A DNA stretch of 64,000 nt from Rusavskia elegans (lineage: Eukaryota; Ascomycota; Lecanoromycetes; Teloschistales; Teloschistaceae). Location of the stretch: the NCBI GenBank assembly GCA_011316305.1, contig SAUG01000138.1, positions 1-64,000 on the forward strand, given 5' to 3'. The notes under the pieces were generated by a model. That model saw only the letters and a program-made list of their open reading frames with translations, did not search any database and was not told the origin of the DNA. Made by a program: the position numbers and the translations under genes. Below, piece after piece: positions 49,495-61,085 of the stretch. Each line of letters opens with the position of its first letter. Position 1 is the stretch's first letter.

Positions 49495-51251
49495 ATGGAG
49501 TCGAAAAGCCCCAATAAATCGCCATTCAGCGAGCAGACCAGATTCGAGAGTCCCGAAGAAGCTTTCACCCCCGGTGACCGAGCAGCCGAAAAGGCAGTGC
49601 TACGAAAGGTCGATTGGCATATCCTGCCGTTGATTACCCTCATCTACATGCTCGCCTTTCTTGACAGGTAAGCTATCATAGCAATCAGATCACATACCAC
49701 TTCTTAGTCGACATACCGCCATCGTAGGGCAAACATCGGTAATGGTCGACTTTACGGATTGGAAAAAGATCTTGGCCTTCGAGGCAATCAATTTCAAACC
49801 GCCGTTGCTGTCTTCTTTGCCACCTATGTTGTAAGCCCCCATAGACTCTCCAGTCTCAACTCAGTATTCTGGTATTGATCAGAGATACCAGGCTTGCGAG
49901 GTTCCATCCACAATCTTCTTGAAGAAGCTACGTCCGGCACGTTTCATCAGCGGTATTGCAGTCCTTTGGGGCATCATCGCGACCTTCACAGGCTTGGTCC
50001 AGAACTATGAAAGCCTGCTCGCCTGTCGCCTGCTTCTAGGACTAGCCGAAGGCCCTCTGTTCCCCTGCCTTATCGTCTACTTGACCTTCTTCTACACGCG
50101 GAAGGAGCTGGCAGTTCGTTTTGGCTACGTCGTCCTCGGTGGGGCACTTTCGGGTGCTGTGAGCGGCTTGTTGGCTTATGCAATCGGTTATATGGACGGC
50201 CACCACGGATTACGGGCGTGGAGGTGGTAAGATCTTACCATAACCTCTTCCGCCATTTCTCACTACCGAGATCTGGATATGGTCCCTGGTCGCTTACGCT
50301 GATGGTGCTCATATAGGCTGCTCCTGATTGAAGGCCCTCCATCGGTTGGTCTTGGTGTCTTCGGCTGGTTTTTCCTCGCGGATTCACCCGAGACGGCCTG
50401 GTATCTTTCCTCCTCACAGCGCAAGACTCTCATTTTCCGCAGTACTCGAGACGAGCGCGAAGCCTCGACCCCGTCAGCTCGCATTCTGCACCGCTCTGAT
50501 GTCCTCGCCGCCTTCAAAGATTGGAAGATCTGGGCGTTTTCTGTCTTGAACTTCCTAGCCGATATCCAAATCTTCTCATATGCCTACTTCTTGCCCACGA
50601 TCATCAAGGCCATCAATCCTGCCTGGTCAACCGTCTACGTCCAAGCCTTGACGATTCCATGTTTCATCTGGGCCGCCGTTGCGTTCTTCGCCATAGCATA
50701 CGCCTCGGACAAGCTACAACACCGAGCAATCTTTGGCATTCTGGCTTGCCTGGTTTCGATCATCGGACACGTCATGCTTATCGCAGGGCACAATGTCGCT
50801 GTGCAATACACGGGCTGCTTCTTCATCGCCTCTGGCATATACGTAGTTTCGGGCATTGCAGTCGTCTGGATGCCAACGAATCTGCCACGATACGGAAAGC
50901 GCTCCACGGCAGTGGGCATGCAGCTCATGATTGGCACGAGTGCGGGCATCGCTGCGCCATATGTGAGTCGTTTTCCGCATGTGTCTCTCAGAGCCGTTCA
51001 TTACTGACGCAAAGACTGACTTTCGAAAGCTTTATCCCACGGGTGATACACCACGATACGTGATGGGTCACGCGGTGACTGTTGGGTTGCTGGGGCTATG
51101 CGCCATGATCAATGGAGTGCTGTGGTGGTCGATGGTGAATACCAACAGGAAGAGGGCTGCCGGAAAAGAGGACTGGAAGATTTCTGATCTGACGGATGGA
51201 GAGATTGATGAGTTGGGGGACAAGAGCCCGAGATTCGTCTATGCGACATGA
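49495..51251 (+). CDS. MFS transporter, anion:cation symporter type
   Basis: Five exons (49495-49667, 49728-49830, 49892-50226, 50317-50962, 51030-51251) give 492 residues, the normal length for the allantoate/nicotinate permease group. The start MESKSPNKSPFSEQTRF leads into AEKAVLRKVDWHILPLITLI, the first membrane helix and FLDRANIGN. Further family-like blocks are EGPLFPCLIVYLTFFYTRKE, AWRWLLLIEGPPSVGLG and the second-half helices FSVLNFLADIQIFSYAYFLP, ending LYPTGDTPRYVMGHAV. It is predicted to carry organic anions such as allantoate, nicotinate or related compounds with protons across the plasma membrane; the substrate cannot be read from sequence. All introns have GT-AG ends and keep frame. 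Confidence 0.92.
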
Positions 51252-51690
51252 ATGGGATTAGGAAGGGACTCAGTAGTTCTCATACCGCGAGTAGACATCA
51301 GTACAAGGTCTATCTATAGTGTGGGTACGTATGTACTTTGGTAGTCTGCCCCATCCCATTAGTCGTTGGTAAGCATATGCGCAAGTACACTCTTCGGAGC
51401 AGCGAAGCAGTGGAAACATGCAGTTATGCAACGCGTTTGCATCCCAGCTCCCGTCATCATCCTTGTTTTCTTTTCGCCTCAGTCCCTTATGGCTATCTCA
51501 AAGCCTTCGAGTCCATGGGTTTGTCCCGGTCGTGATCAAAGCGTTCTCGGCCAATGGGAAGGTGGTGTTTTGGGTGGTCCATCGATAACTCGACCTACTG
51601 ATTTCGACGAAACACCTTCCGCGTTGCGATGAGATCTTATATGACTTCCGGCATCGATACGAATCCACAGACAAATATCTCTGTCTGGGA
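51252..51690. other. Convergent 3' region
   Basis: The 439 bp between the ends of the MFS gene (plus) and the phosphoesterase gene (minus). It holds the two 3' untranslated regions; no further element was recognised. Confidence 0.5.
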
Positions 51691-52659
51691 CTAGATCTTG
51701 AATACCACAGCGTCGTTTTTTACCTTGTACTGCTCCCACCCCTCAACAACGGCCGCATTCACAAATGTCGTCCTGCGTATTTCTCTTCTCCACCTCTGTG
51801 GTAAAACTCGGCCCCATGCCACAGCTACTGCCATCTTGGTAAGACAACCCCAACCAGCCCAACCTCCGGCAATTCCTTCATGTGCCCGGCCAACAGTATC
51901 AAACACCCTCTCTTCAATGCCGTACCCAACATGTATATGTCCGAATACCACGAGCCGTGGCGGAGAACGTGCTATCTCGCGAGTAAGGAACGAGCAGCCA
52001 GACTTCTTGACGCCGTCGAGATGACCCCATGGTGGGCCATGGGTGAGCAGGATATCGGTAGTGAGAGGGATGGTAGAGCTCCAGACGTCCTGGTCTTTTG
52101 GGTATTGGAAGGCGGAGAGACCGTACTGAGGTGTGAAAGGGGAGCCATAGATGGTGAGGGTTCGCTCGCCGAAGGTCAACGTGGTCGATGTGTTACGTAG
52201 ATAGACAACTACGCCCCAATCGAGATCCTTTTCTGCCCCCTGCTCTTCGATAACCTCCTCTTCAGTCGGCCGAGCTGCTTTCATAGCTTCGTTCCATCGG
52301 TCTGGATGCTTGGAGCGGAAGTCGGGATCGAGGAGTAGGTCGTGGTTTCCGGCGATGACGACTTTGTGCGTGTGTGGTTGAGCGGATAGCCATGTTAACT
52401 GTGCTTGTATTTCGGAGAAGGTGCCCCATTGAGTGAGGTCGCCAGCATGGAGGAGTAGATCTCCTGGTGGTATGGGAGGCTGGGTGCCGTGCGTGTCAGA
52501 GATGCAAACGACGTCGATGGGTCTGGTGGGCGCGCGAGGTTGGGGCGGCGAGCGGTGGAGGAATTGGAGTTTAGTAGCTAGGGAGCGGAGATGATGACGA
52601 GGTAGTTTGACTTGCCGAGGTAAGAGCAACGGCTTGATGGGCTCCTCACCTGGTGGCAT
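51691..52659 (-). CDS. Calcineurin-like metallophosphoesterase
   Basis: A single exon of 322 residues. The dinuclear-metal motifs are all present: VCISDTHG (Asp55, His57), HAGDLTQWG (Asp74), AGNHD (Asn105, His106), LTHGPPWGHLD and VVFGHIHVGYG. The order and the THGPPWGHLD/GHIHVGYG pair fit the small cytosolic MPPED/UPF0046-type branch, which hydrolyses phosphodiesters such as cyclic nucleotides in some members. The natural substrate here is unknown. The N-terminal ~45 residues are basic and Pro-rich without a signal peptide. The start is the first ATG in the frame and is followed by an uninterrupted ORF to the terminal FKI. Confidence 0.93.
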   Translation of the reverse strand: MPPGEEPIKPLLLPRQVKLPRHHLRSLATKLQFLHRSPPQPRAPTRPIDVVCISDTHGTQPPIPPGDLLLHAGDLTQWGTFSEIQAQLTWLSAQPHTHKVVIAGNHDLLLDPDFRSKHPDRWNEAMKAARPTEEEVIEEQGAEKDLDWGVVVYLRNTSTTLTFGERTLTIYGSPFTPQYGLSAFQYPKDQDVWSSTIPLTTDILLTHGPPWGHLDGVKKSGCSFLTREIARSPPRLVVFGHIHVGYGIEERVFDTVGRAHEGIAGGWAGWGCLTKMAVAVAWGRVLPQRWRREIRRTTFVNAAVVEGWEQYKVKNDAVVFKI

Positions 52660-53321
52660 TCATGTAGTGAGCTGTAGGGAGAAAACGAAGTTTGCCGCCA
52701 GCGTTGAAGTGTACCTCAACGTCATGTGACAGGGCGGAATGGAAGCCGCAAATTGCTCTAGCGTCTGTCGACGTTGGCGCCAGCGCGTAGAGATGCATTA
52801 TGCCGAGATGTACTTGGGCGTCTACGAATGTGATCGGTGTTTCACGAGGATATGGCCAACGGTGTTATGTATAGCATACAACTCAGCATCAAAAGTTGAC
52901 AAGTACTGACTTGAAGTGAAACCGCGGTTGATCGCATAGGCGCCCAGGTAGCTGGCCGGAGGTAGTCTCAAACTCAACATTGTACATGGAAGGTTGCCGA
53001 CGAACGAGAGTAACGATGGTTCGCAGATTCATATCGATATTACGGTTGGTTCCCCTACTTGTCGCTTCTGTCAATGCATCTTTCAGTGGTGTTTCAGCAG
53101 CATCGCCGTGCATGGCAGGCGCTAAGCCCGCGATGGATGAAGGCTGCTTCACTATAGATTGTCAGGATATCGCAGTCTCTTTTTTCTCTCATCTCACTGT
53201 GTTCCTTTAACCTTGTTATTGTACTTGTGCTCAACTGAGATCATTACGGAATGTTCGGTTCTGGCGCCTGTTAACCCAAACGCTTTTTCCATCTCGATAA
53301 TTGAGATCCCATACTCTAGTC
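52660..53321. other. Intergenic, divergent promoters; doubtful small frames
   Basis: The 662 bp between the phosphoesterase (minus) and the nucleotidyltransferase-like gene (plus). Overlapping open frames on both strands at about 52,890-53,210 have some coding character (for example MVRRFISILRLVPLLVASVN on plus) but no agreement on strand or splicing, so none is called. Confidence 0.4.
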
Positions 53322-54059
53322 ATGGGTTGCGGCGGGTCTAAACCAGCAAAGCCAAGAGGCACCACCATCTCACGACCTCAGGAGCTGATACTCCAAGTTC
53401 CCAGACCTCAAGTGGACTACAATGGTAGACCGATTCGCGTCGAGGATTACGAACTGGATCGACAAACATTGCGGGCTGCGCTGACAGCAATGGCCAACTA
53501 CATCGACAATCAGCGCCAGGAGATAACCATCATCACCGTTGGAGGCGCAGTGAATACTATATTGCTCCAGACTCGAGACTCCACCCACGATGTCGATTTC
53601 TTCGGAACAAACCTCAACAACAATCAACGAGTCTTATTGGACGAAGCCGCCAAGTACGCTGAAAGGAAAAGTTTGACTCCCTTGGGAGCTGAGTGGTTCA
53701 ACAGTCAAACCATGTTATGGCTTCCACCGGATGTCCATCACACCGTCACCGACGAAGCACTCCGCCAGAACGAGCTTGTCTTCCACAAGAGGGGCCTGAA
53801 AGTGATAGCCGCGCCCTGGAACTATGCCTTGTGTGGGAAGATGAATCGACTCGTCCGTCCAGATCAAACTCGCCCGTACGACCTAGCTGATGCTGTCTCG
53901 TATCTTCGGTACTATATCGAAAAGCATGGCAGACCGGTCTCCTCGGCACGTATCAAGGAATGGTGTCGCCACTACCAAAAGGAAACCAGCAACGAGGTGA
54001 TACGTGCCATCAATGAGGAATATAAGCGCCGCTATCGAACCGACGGGATATCCAGGTAG
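53322..54059 (+). CDS. Putative myristoylated protein, nucleotidyltransferase-like motif
   Basis: A single exon of 245 residues beginning MGCGGSKPAKPRG, a classic N-myristoylation and palmitoylation start that would hold it on membranes. The central ITIITVGGAVNTILLQTRDS followed by THDVDFFG resembles the GG...DxD core of minimal nucleotidyltransferase folds. The C-terminal half is mostly helical (YDLADAVSYLRYYIEKHG). Similar MGC-start proteins without known function are widespread in ascomycetes. The acylation and fold are inference from motifs. It is convergent with the next gene, with about 125 bp between stop codons. Confidence 0.8.
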   Translation: MGCGGSKPAKPRGTTISRPQELILQVPRPQVDYNGRPIRVEDYELDRQTLRAALTAMANYIDNQRQEITIITVGGAVNTILLQTRDSTHDVDFFGTNLNNNQRVLLDEAAKYAERKSLTPLGAEWFNSQTMLWLPPDVHHTVTDEALRQNELVFHKRGLKVIAAPWNYALCGKMNRLVRPDQTRPYDLADAVSYLRYYIEKHGRPVSSARIKEWCRHYQKETSNEVIRAINEEYKRRYRTDGISR

Positions 54060-54183
54060 TCTGAGATCTGGGTGGGGGTGGGAGTGGTTGATGCTGGTCG
54101 TTGGGATTATGTAGCAACATCATGTAGTACCGAATAGTGCATAGGCACATCTAATGTCTCAACTCGTGACTCTGAATTCAGCT

Positions 54184-54855
54184 TCAAGTAAAATGGATAT
54201 GCGGACCCCATATCAGGATATTCATCCGCTTGAAGTAGTCCGAGGCTCTAGGATCATCAAAGCCATCCATCACAATCCCATCATGTGATACCATATACAA
54301 AGTCACCTCAAGAGGCTTCACATTCTTGACCCAGTCCGGCTCCTCTTCATACGTTTTCGAAGACTCAGGCGCTGTACGATATGCCTCAGCCTGTTCGGGA
54401 GACATGATGGCCGGAACATCCCTCACAAGCCCAATCTTGATCCGCTCATTGAACGCGGCTTTCAACAAAGCCGGAAGACAGGCGAGGAAAGCGTAACGAA
54501 TCGGGTCGTTGTCTTGGGGGTCCGGGATATCGTGCACGGCCCAGGTGCGTTGTTTGCAGAAGTATTCGATCGTGTTGCGGTAGCCGATGACGTCATCGAT
54601 CACGAGGAACTCGTAGAGGCGGTATAGGCAGAATAGTGGCGTGTCGGGAGTATTTTCTGGTGGCCAGTACTTGCGGTAGCGGAGTTGATGGATGTATTCG
54701 GCTCGGTTGGCGAGGATCATTTGTGGAGGTGGTGGGGGATAGAGCTGGTAGCCGTGAGGTCGGGGTTCCGGCCAGCTTTCGTCTTCAATACCGGGACTGG
54801 ATTTTCGATTGCGTTTGGAGCACCAGGAGAATAGCCAATAAAAACTGAACCCCAT
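54184..54855 (-). CDS. Uncharacterised fungal protein
   Basis: A single exon of 223 residues starting MGFSFYWLFSWCSKRNRKSS. The first 14 residues are hydrophobic and aromatic with two cysteines, followed by a basic patch, so the N-terminus may be lipid-modified or membrane-associated. A Pro-rich tract (LYPPPPPQM) and a soluble-looking domain follow, with YRKYWPPENTPDTPLFCLYR and DDVIGYRNTIEYFC. No catalytic motif was recognised. Both this and the convergent neighbour start with MG, which may be chance. Confidence 0.7.
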   Translation of the reverse strand: MGFSFYWLFSWCSKRNRKSSPGIEDESWPEPRPHGYQLYPPPPPQMILANRAEYIHQLRYRKYWPPENTPDTPLFCLYRLYEFLVIDDVIGYRNTIEYFCKQRTWAVHDIPDPQDNDPIRYAFLACLPALLKAAFNERIKIGLVRDVPAIMSPEQAEAYRTAPESSKTYEEEPDWVKNVKPLEVTLYMVSHDGIVMDGFDDPRASDYFKRMNILIWGPHIHFT

Positions 54856-55091
54856 CTTGGTTCGTTTAATGTATCATCCATGACAATGTAAAGTAGGAGG
54901 AAATTCAGTTAGCAGCGCAGAACCTGCTCATAGCTGTCACGTGAACAAGCGCGGGTCTTCATCTTGGCAGCCGTCATCTCGAATCTCCCCTCCCTAAAAC
55001 ACATACTACACCATATACTACAAACTACGGAGTAGCTAATCAGTATTCACAGGCCCACCGATGCCTCCCTTACACCGCCCCCAAAACACAC

Positions 55092-55469
55092 GTGTATGCT
55101 ATCACTCGTCGCGACTTCGACCACCACACCGACCGCAAAGGCCGACTCTGGCTTACCGAGATCCATAGCTCCCTTGACTCTGCAAACCGGGTGGCGAAAG
55201 CACATCTTCATCGCGAATATTCCAAAGGCGAATTCCAAGGGGAAAGGATGGAGGATGTGAACAAGGATGGAGGATACCATGGATGGTGCTACGTCATGGG
55301 AGACAGGCGCAACCATTTTCGAGTTGAAGTCAAGAAGATGGAGCTCAAGGGGGGAAAACCAGCTGATGCTAAGGCTCGGGTGCCCGATGTGGGCGCGAGT
55401 GCAAAGTCGGTCCCCAAGGCGCCCGCCAAAGAGGATGGCACGAGGAAGCAGCCGGTGGTGGTGTCTTGA
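55092..55469 (+). CDS. Uncharacterised small protein, 5' end unclear
   Basis: A plus-strand frame with strong coding character encodes VYAITRRDFDHHTDRKGRL, EIHSSLDSANRVAKAHLHRE, then an Ala/Lys-rich tail ending KQPVVVS. No in-frame ATG lies upstream before a gap in support: an ATG at 55,061 starts MPPLH but is one base out of frame with this region. Either a one-base indel in the run of C at about 55,078-55,082, an unseen 5' exon, or a non-ATG start explains it. Coordinates given are only the part in the clear frame. No family was recognised. Confidence 0.5.
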   Translation: MYAITRRDFDHHTDRKGRLWLTEIHSSLDSANRVAKAHLHREYSKGEFQGERMEDVNKDGGYHGWCYVMGDRRNHFRVEVKKMELKGGKPADAKARVPDVGASAKSVPKAPAKEDGTRKQPVVVS

Positions 55470-56319
55470 ATTTCCAGCTCGTCCATTAGCTGTACAGTAT
55501 TGTCTTGGCCTGTTGACTATATCGCGTTCATGCGTCTCTATAGGAACATATAATCTGTACAAATCCGGCATCTACATCTACCCCAAGCAACGTCCTCGAT
55601 ACATCAAACGTTCCTATTATCAACCGGCAGCTTTCAGCTTGCCAATGCGAATATCTTCTCTCGAACTTTCTTATTCCATGATTTTGGAGTTATGTTAGAT
55701 GTTTGTGTATCGAGATGCTGTATGCCGCTATGAGTACTGCTACCTCCGTCCTTAATACCACTCATCAATTCGCATTCCCACGTCTCTTCCCTCGGAGAGC
55801 TGTCATACAGCTCCATCCCATTACATCCTGTACGATAATCCGTGTCTGGATATTCTCGAAGGTAAAAAGACGACATGTAAGGCTCCGACATTTTCTCGCG
55901 GGTATTTTCGAGCTGCGCTCCTCCACAGACCCACCTCACGGTCAACTGTACCGATCTCCAATGTGACAATGGTGACGAAGCCTGACATTACGCCAAGTCC
56001 AAGGCAACGCAGGCATCTTCAGGCTCGCCCAGATCAAGGTTGAATGAAGCCATCAGCCCATTGCTCTGGACAAATATCGGACTTTTCTGTGAAACGAACA
56101 CTATCAATTCTTGTATTTGCTACAGTCTCATACTTACTTACTCAATATCTCGCGGAATATATGCATAGTCGACTTGCCAAGCGCCTATCGGGAAAAGAAG
56201 AATGCCTCGTTGTCACAAGCCACGGCTCAAAGCTCACTACGCGACCCGAGCGGCTTCCGAACTCTAGACGAACCTTGAAAGTATATCCATTCGGAATTGT
56301 TATCGACTTCCAGCTAAAC
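55470..56319. other. Intergenic; doubtful minus-strand fragment
   Basis: A minus-strand open stretch at 55,634-55,969 contains MSEPYMSSFYLREYPDTDYR and resembles the cytoplasmic tail of a membrane protein, but its start is TTG and no upstream exon with membrane helices was found. It is not called. Confidence 0.35.
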
Positions 56320-57499
56320 ATGCACCTTTTCACCGTTCTAGTTTATCTTTGTCTAAAGTTGACCTTAGCGCTATCCCCAGTAATCCGAGCAATCCCAACC
56401 ACGGATCTAGAAGACCGAGTCACAAACGTTACAACAGGTTCCCTACCAGCCGTGGGAGCTCGCCGCATCCGATGCGATGGCGTGAAATACGGCATCACAT
56501 TGCTAGAACGCAGCTGCACCAACGCCTTCCTACAAATCCCCAACGACAGAACAATTGTCGAATTCGGTACGCGCGGTGGACCAGTCCATTTCGGGGTTGA
56601 TTTACCAAAGCGATGGATCGGCGGTAAGGTTTTCTTCCCTTACGACGTAGTAGAACGAGGCTCCGTCGAGAACACGACAGAGAAACATTGACTGAACACA
56701 CATCATGATGCCCAAAAGACGACGGTCTCTGTATCTTCGACATCCAAACCGCCCGCATCGACGTCACCGACGATGTCAGCATCAGTGACTTCCGCAGCGC
56801 AGCATACAACCTACTCCACACATGCATTTCAGGTGAGATGATGCCCCAAGGCGGGATAGCGAAGGGTATAGGTACGTTGTTTCCAAGTATCCAATCACTC
56901 CTCTCCGTTGGATATAATCATGTATCAAATGACACCACACAAGGTCGTCACCGTCGTCTCAATCTCATCATGACATCCTTCCAACCCCAAGTCCGCTGCA
57001 CCCACCCGATCACATACGCACCGAATGACTGCGACGAAATCCTAGCCTCCGTGCCCGCTTCCAAGAACCTGCAGATCTTCGGCGCAAGCGGAACAAGATA
57101 CGTGGAAGTCGGCTTGCCTTATGAAATTGCCAACTGTAAGCTTCGAATCCCGACGTCCTCCATCTCGTTCTTAAGCCCCTAATACCCCTATTGCGAACGT
57201 ATAATCAGTATAAACTCATTGATACTTTATACGCGTAACAGACGACCGCAGCTGCATCGCCACAATCCGTCTCACAGGAGGTCCCAGTAGCGTGACAAGC
57301 TGGTATCGTATCTGGGAAGAACTGGTCGCTGTCGAGGGCATGTGCTCTAGACACGGGATGGACGGGCAGGCATTTGCGCTTGGTGAGCTTGTGCTTGAGA
57401 TTTTCGAAATGAATTTTCTGTTGATACGATACAGGGGCGGGCCGGAATATCGTTGTGGATGTGAAAAGGGGGGTTGGTTTTGATGTTGCTGTGTCCTGA
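56320..57499 (+). CDS. Secreted protein of unknown function, five exons
   Basis: Exons 56320-56623, 56719-56871, 56944-57135, 57242-57382 and 57435-57499 with introns of 95, 72, 106 and 52 bp give 284 residues. The signal peptide is MHLFTVLVYLCLKLTLALS. The mature part has paired conserved-looking cysteine blocks (ARRIRCDGVKYG, LERSCTNAFLQIPN, DDGLCIFDIQTAR, LLHTCISGEM), then FQPQVRCTHPITYAPNDCDE and a C-terminal domain with GMCSRHGMDGQAFALG. All five joins keep phase 1, and each carries the protein smoothly across, which strongly supports the model. No enzyme motif is visible. The even cysteine spacing suggests a disulphide-stabilised extracellular protein. Confidence 0.82.
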
Positions 57500-58602
57500 G
57501 TTGGAAGGTCCATTTGGGGAAGGGGGTTCAGGGCGATACTTTTACTTATATTGGCTTGTACTTAAATCAAAAGATCAGGAGGAACGATGGTGAGTTGGGA
57601 CTTACATCGATACGAGATGATTAAGATAGTGGTCCTAAAGAAGGAACGAGAGTACATAGCAGCTACTTAACATCACAACATCCAGGCATATACTTCATAG
57701 AAAATGAGCAAATACAGTAGCTGGCCTTGTATCAGACCTATAGGAATCTGGAAGGCCATTACCGCAGCAACCTGTTCTTTCCGAACGATAACTCATTTCG
57801 GATCGGTCAGTCTGGCCCGCTCGCGATATTCCTATCACCATCCACTGAAAGCGCATCCCAGACGTTATCCGCAAAAGAATCTACTCCGTCGCGACCTTGA
57901 GGAGCGTACTAAAGTACGGAAGGCCAACATCGATGATCCAACAGCAGATAGATACCCTCGACTCTATCTTATTCGGAAGGCAATCTTTGGCCGCCAAGGT
58001 CTAGCATGGGAAGACTAATATCCTACGGTCAACCCATGTCCGGGTAGCAATCAGCATAGCTACTCTTATCATGGCCAGAGCAGATTAGCAACTCCTTCTG
58101 TTGCTAGTCCATGTCAATGGACATGAGTGCGCGAGATCATGAATGGTGACGAACCCCTCAGCTAGCTCGTGAAAGCGTATAGTGGGATATACAAATGCAA
58201 GCTACGCGGTCATTGCTCCTCTGCATCATAAGTAAAGTCTGGAATTCTGATTACGATAGTGACACCAGAAATTCTTCGTTGTTTTCTGAGGGCCATAGAA
58301 GCTAGTTTCTTTACGTTCATGCAGATGGAGCATTCGAAGAAGTAGGCAATGGTAGTCGTTGTTGCATATGTGGAGCCGAAGTATAGGTAGACTCTCTGAT
58401 ATGACGTAAAGAGATAGTAGGATTTTCAAAGTGACAGGCACTTTCTACCCGTAGACTTCTTGCTGACCTTGCTCTCGTCGAGAAACCGCTAAGACATAGA
58501 CTCCTCATGAGTCCTGGAGAAGGCCGGGAGTCGTTCGTCCTCTATAGAAAACGGTCTGAATCATCCGACACCGCAGGTCCTAGTACTCCCAGCTGTGACA
58601 TG
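57500..58602. other. Intergenic, no supported gene
   Basis: 1.1 kb between the secreted protein gene and the HET gene 3' end. A plus-strand frame at 57,704-58,018 starts with ATG and encodes 104 residues but has no recognisable feature. Confidence 0.4.
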
Positions 58603-61085
58603 TCAATCTACACACCATTGCTGACATGGAGGTAGTCTTTGCATCTGAAACCGATCCCCACAGCGAGCACCCTCTAACATCGCCTCCAACAGGAAATCAA
58701 GCAAGTCTTCGTAACTGTCGCCACGTTCCATATAACGGGCGAAAGCCGCATGTAAATTAAAAGTATCCTGGTTTGACAGAAGTCGCTGAGCTGCCACTCG
58801 GCAGTGTTCCCTTACGAACGAGTCACTCTGCTGAGCGGGGAAGGGTATATTGGTCCCCTGGAGACGTGCTATGATCCCGGAGCACAGCTTCTGACGATCT
58901 TCGCTGAGAGCGTTCACAAATACATGATTAAGAGCGGTGACATACATGACTCCCTCTTCCGTCCGCGTACATGAAACAAGGACGCCACGCGATTGGGCCC
59001 GGTGAGCGAAGAGTTCTGAAACATGGCGGCGTGAATCGGCAGACTCAAGAGATCCCCACGCTGGTTAGCAAGAACGATTGCGAGCTGCCGATATGGACCT
59101 GGGACTGAGGAGCCTTGATTCCAAGATTCAAGTAATTCCACGATGAACCATGAGCCATTCTCATCCTGGAAGTAGAGTCTATGATCCAACTTGAAACCCA
59201 ATTCGTTCAATCCTTCGGGAAGCTTGTCACGGAGAAGAAATCCTGGCAGTGCCGCGAGAAGTCCTGCATTTGTAGGAACAGCATGAGGATCATCCTCGTT
59301 AAGAAGGCAAAGCTCCAGGGGGCCAAGCCAATCCATCTCGGTTTCACATTGCATGAATGTGGAAGGTGCCCAATGGAGTCCTGGCTCAAGCAATTTTCTG
59401 TGAGCTCTGGAGAAAACGAGTGAAGACGGGACTTTGTTGAACGTACGCCAGAAGACATTCATCCTCTCTAGTGGTGTGACTGCTGTAATCTTTGTGATAT
59501 CCAGATCCATCAAAGTAAAGAGACATAGAGCCTCATCGGTAGGGACACTGACAGACCTTGATTTCAGAGAGAGATAGGTTTGGACCAGTGCAAGGGCTGC
59601 CTTGCTGGACTGAACAGCAACCCGAGGCCATAAATTTACCTGTATATTGGTATATATATCCCCTGCCATCAAGAGATCAGCTGTTGGCAGTAAAGATATG
59701 CGTTCATGGGCTTCGTAGACACTCTTCACATCCACGGCTTTGTCGGTGAACTGGAACCACACCCTCCTCGCCAGTCGTCCCTCTTGCAAAGTCCACAGTC
59801 TGCGCATCCAGCTCGAGCAGGATACATGAGCCATTAGTTCGGTAAGAGACAAACCTGAGGATTCGAGAGAGCGAAGGTGGGAGTCTATAACAAGAACATG
59901 TTCTGCTCGCTCGTAAGGTACTCGCATCCTGTTAAGAGCTAACGTCTTGAGTGCAGGAGGCCCAACAGGTACGCAAAGAGTATCAATCCAGAAAGGGAAT
60001 GCATTTTCGTCTTCATGCCAGGGCAGCTGTCTAACGCATTTATTGATGTCTTCCATCATGCAACCTTGCAAGGCGTTTTCGTAGGCGTTGCCCGCTCCTT
60101 CAGCCCAGACATGTGAAATAGCCACGAAAGTCTGCCCATCCGTAAGAGGTCTCACGGTTACCTTGGAGATCCCAGATCCAGGGTCTGTGGTGAGGCTAAC
60201 AAGGGGTATAGAGCCTTGTGTAATAATATTGGCAACCTGGTCCGGGTCCGCACTTATTATTTGACATTCACAGTTGTCATGGAGATGTCTGGGTTTGTAT
60301 GAGGTCGGATCTGTGGTCATCGCGGAACATCGCTCCTTTGAACAGCTGCTGTGATCTCTATCTGATCTTGGAGCATTTATATTGCTGTAGTAATACAGAA
60401 CAGAGACCTCGTCCGTTTCCTGGTCGATCCGTCCTATATCGTACGGACACCACCCCCTATACCCCAGGAGAGGAATGATTGGCAGCCCAAGATCCATGGT
60501 AGGGTCAAGCGACCTCCAAGACACACCAAAAGGCTGACTTACCAACCCGAACAAGTCATGAAGCTCTTTAAGGGCGCACATCAAGCGCTCGCTAAGTACG
60601 GCGATGGAGAGTAGAATCGAATGATATCCAAGCTCCAAGTGCCTTGGTTGTATCCACAGACTCAAATTGTTGTGTTCACACAGAAGTTCCCTCAATGTAG
60701 CCACCTTTTCTTCACCACCTCCATCCTTGTGTTCTAGTAAAAGGCAGTCTGTCCATTGAGACAGTATTTGATCCAAATGTGTTGTGCTGAGCCATTGCCT
60801 ACCATCGACTTCCTGCATAAAAGAGATGCGACTGTCGAGTGGCTGGCCAATGAACTCCCTTAAAAGTCCAAAATAGAGCCACGACTGTACGAAAGTTGTA
60901 TGTTCCTTTGTTTGAACTCTCTCGCCATATCGAAGAACATCAACGTTCTTAGCACTCTGAGTCAGTTGCCAGCCATGCCTTTGGAGGTAGGTGTGCCAGC
61001 TCCCACAATCCTGTGGAGTTATATCAAGAAAGGGTATCAGAGCAGGAGGAAACGGGCAGTTGCGGGGAAGGGAAATGTGATCCAT
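58603..61085 (-). CDS. HET-domain protein gene with 3' frameshift
   Basis: The frame from ATG at 61,085 runs 723 residues to a stop at 58,914. A HET domain begins near residue 318 with FVAISHVWAEGAGNAYENAL and continues through AFPFWIDTLCVP, ERAEHVLVIDSHL and CSSWMRRLWTLQEGRLARRV. HET proteins trigger incompatibility cell death when unlike strains fuse. Near residue 696 a neighbouring frame takes over: it supplies RGVLVSCTRTEEGVMYVTAL and NHVFVNALSEDRQKLCSG and ends at 58,603. The switch falls at a GGGCCC run at 58,995-59,000, and adding one C would restore a smooth protein. No intron fits. The HET domain is intact, so a protein with an altered tail may still be made, or the allele may be defective. 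Confidence 0.85.

Noticed and set aside
55047..55571. Minus-strand frame of 174 codons
   Set aside because: It is antisense to the better-supported plus-strand coding frame at 55,092-55,469.
57704..58018. Plus-strand ATG frame of 104 codons
   Set aside because: No domain, no signal peptide and no conserved-looking blocks; isolated in an intergenic region.
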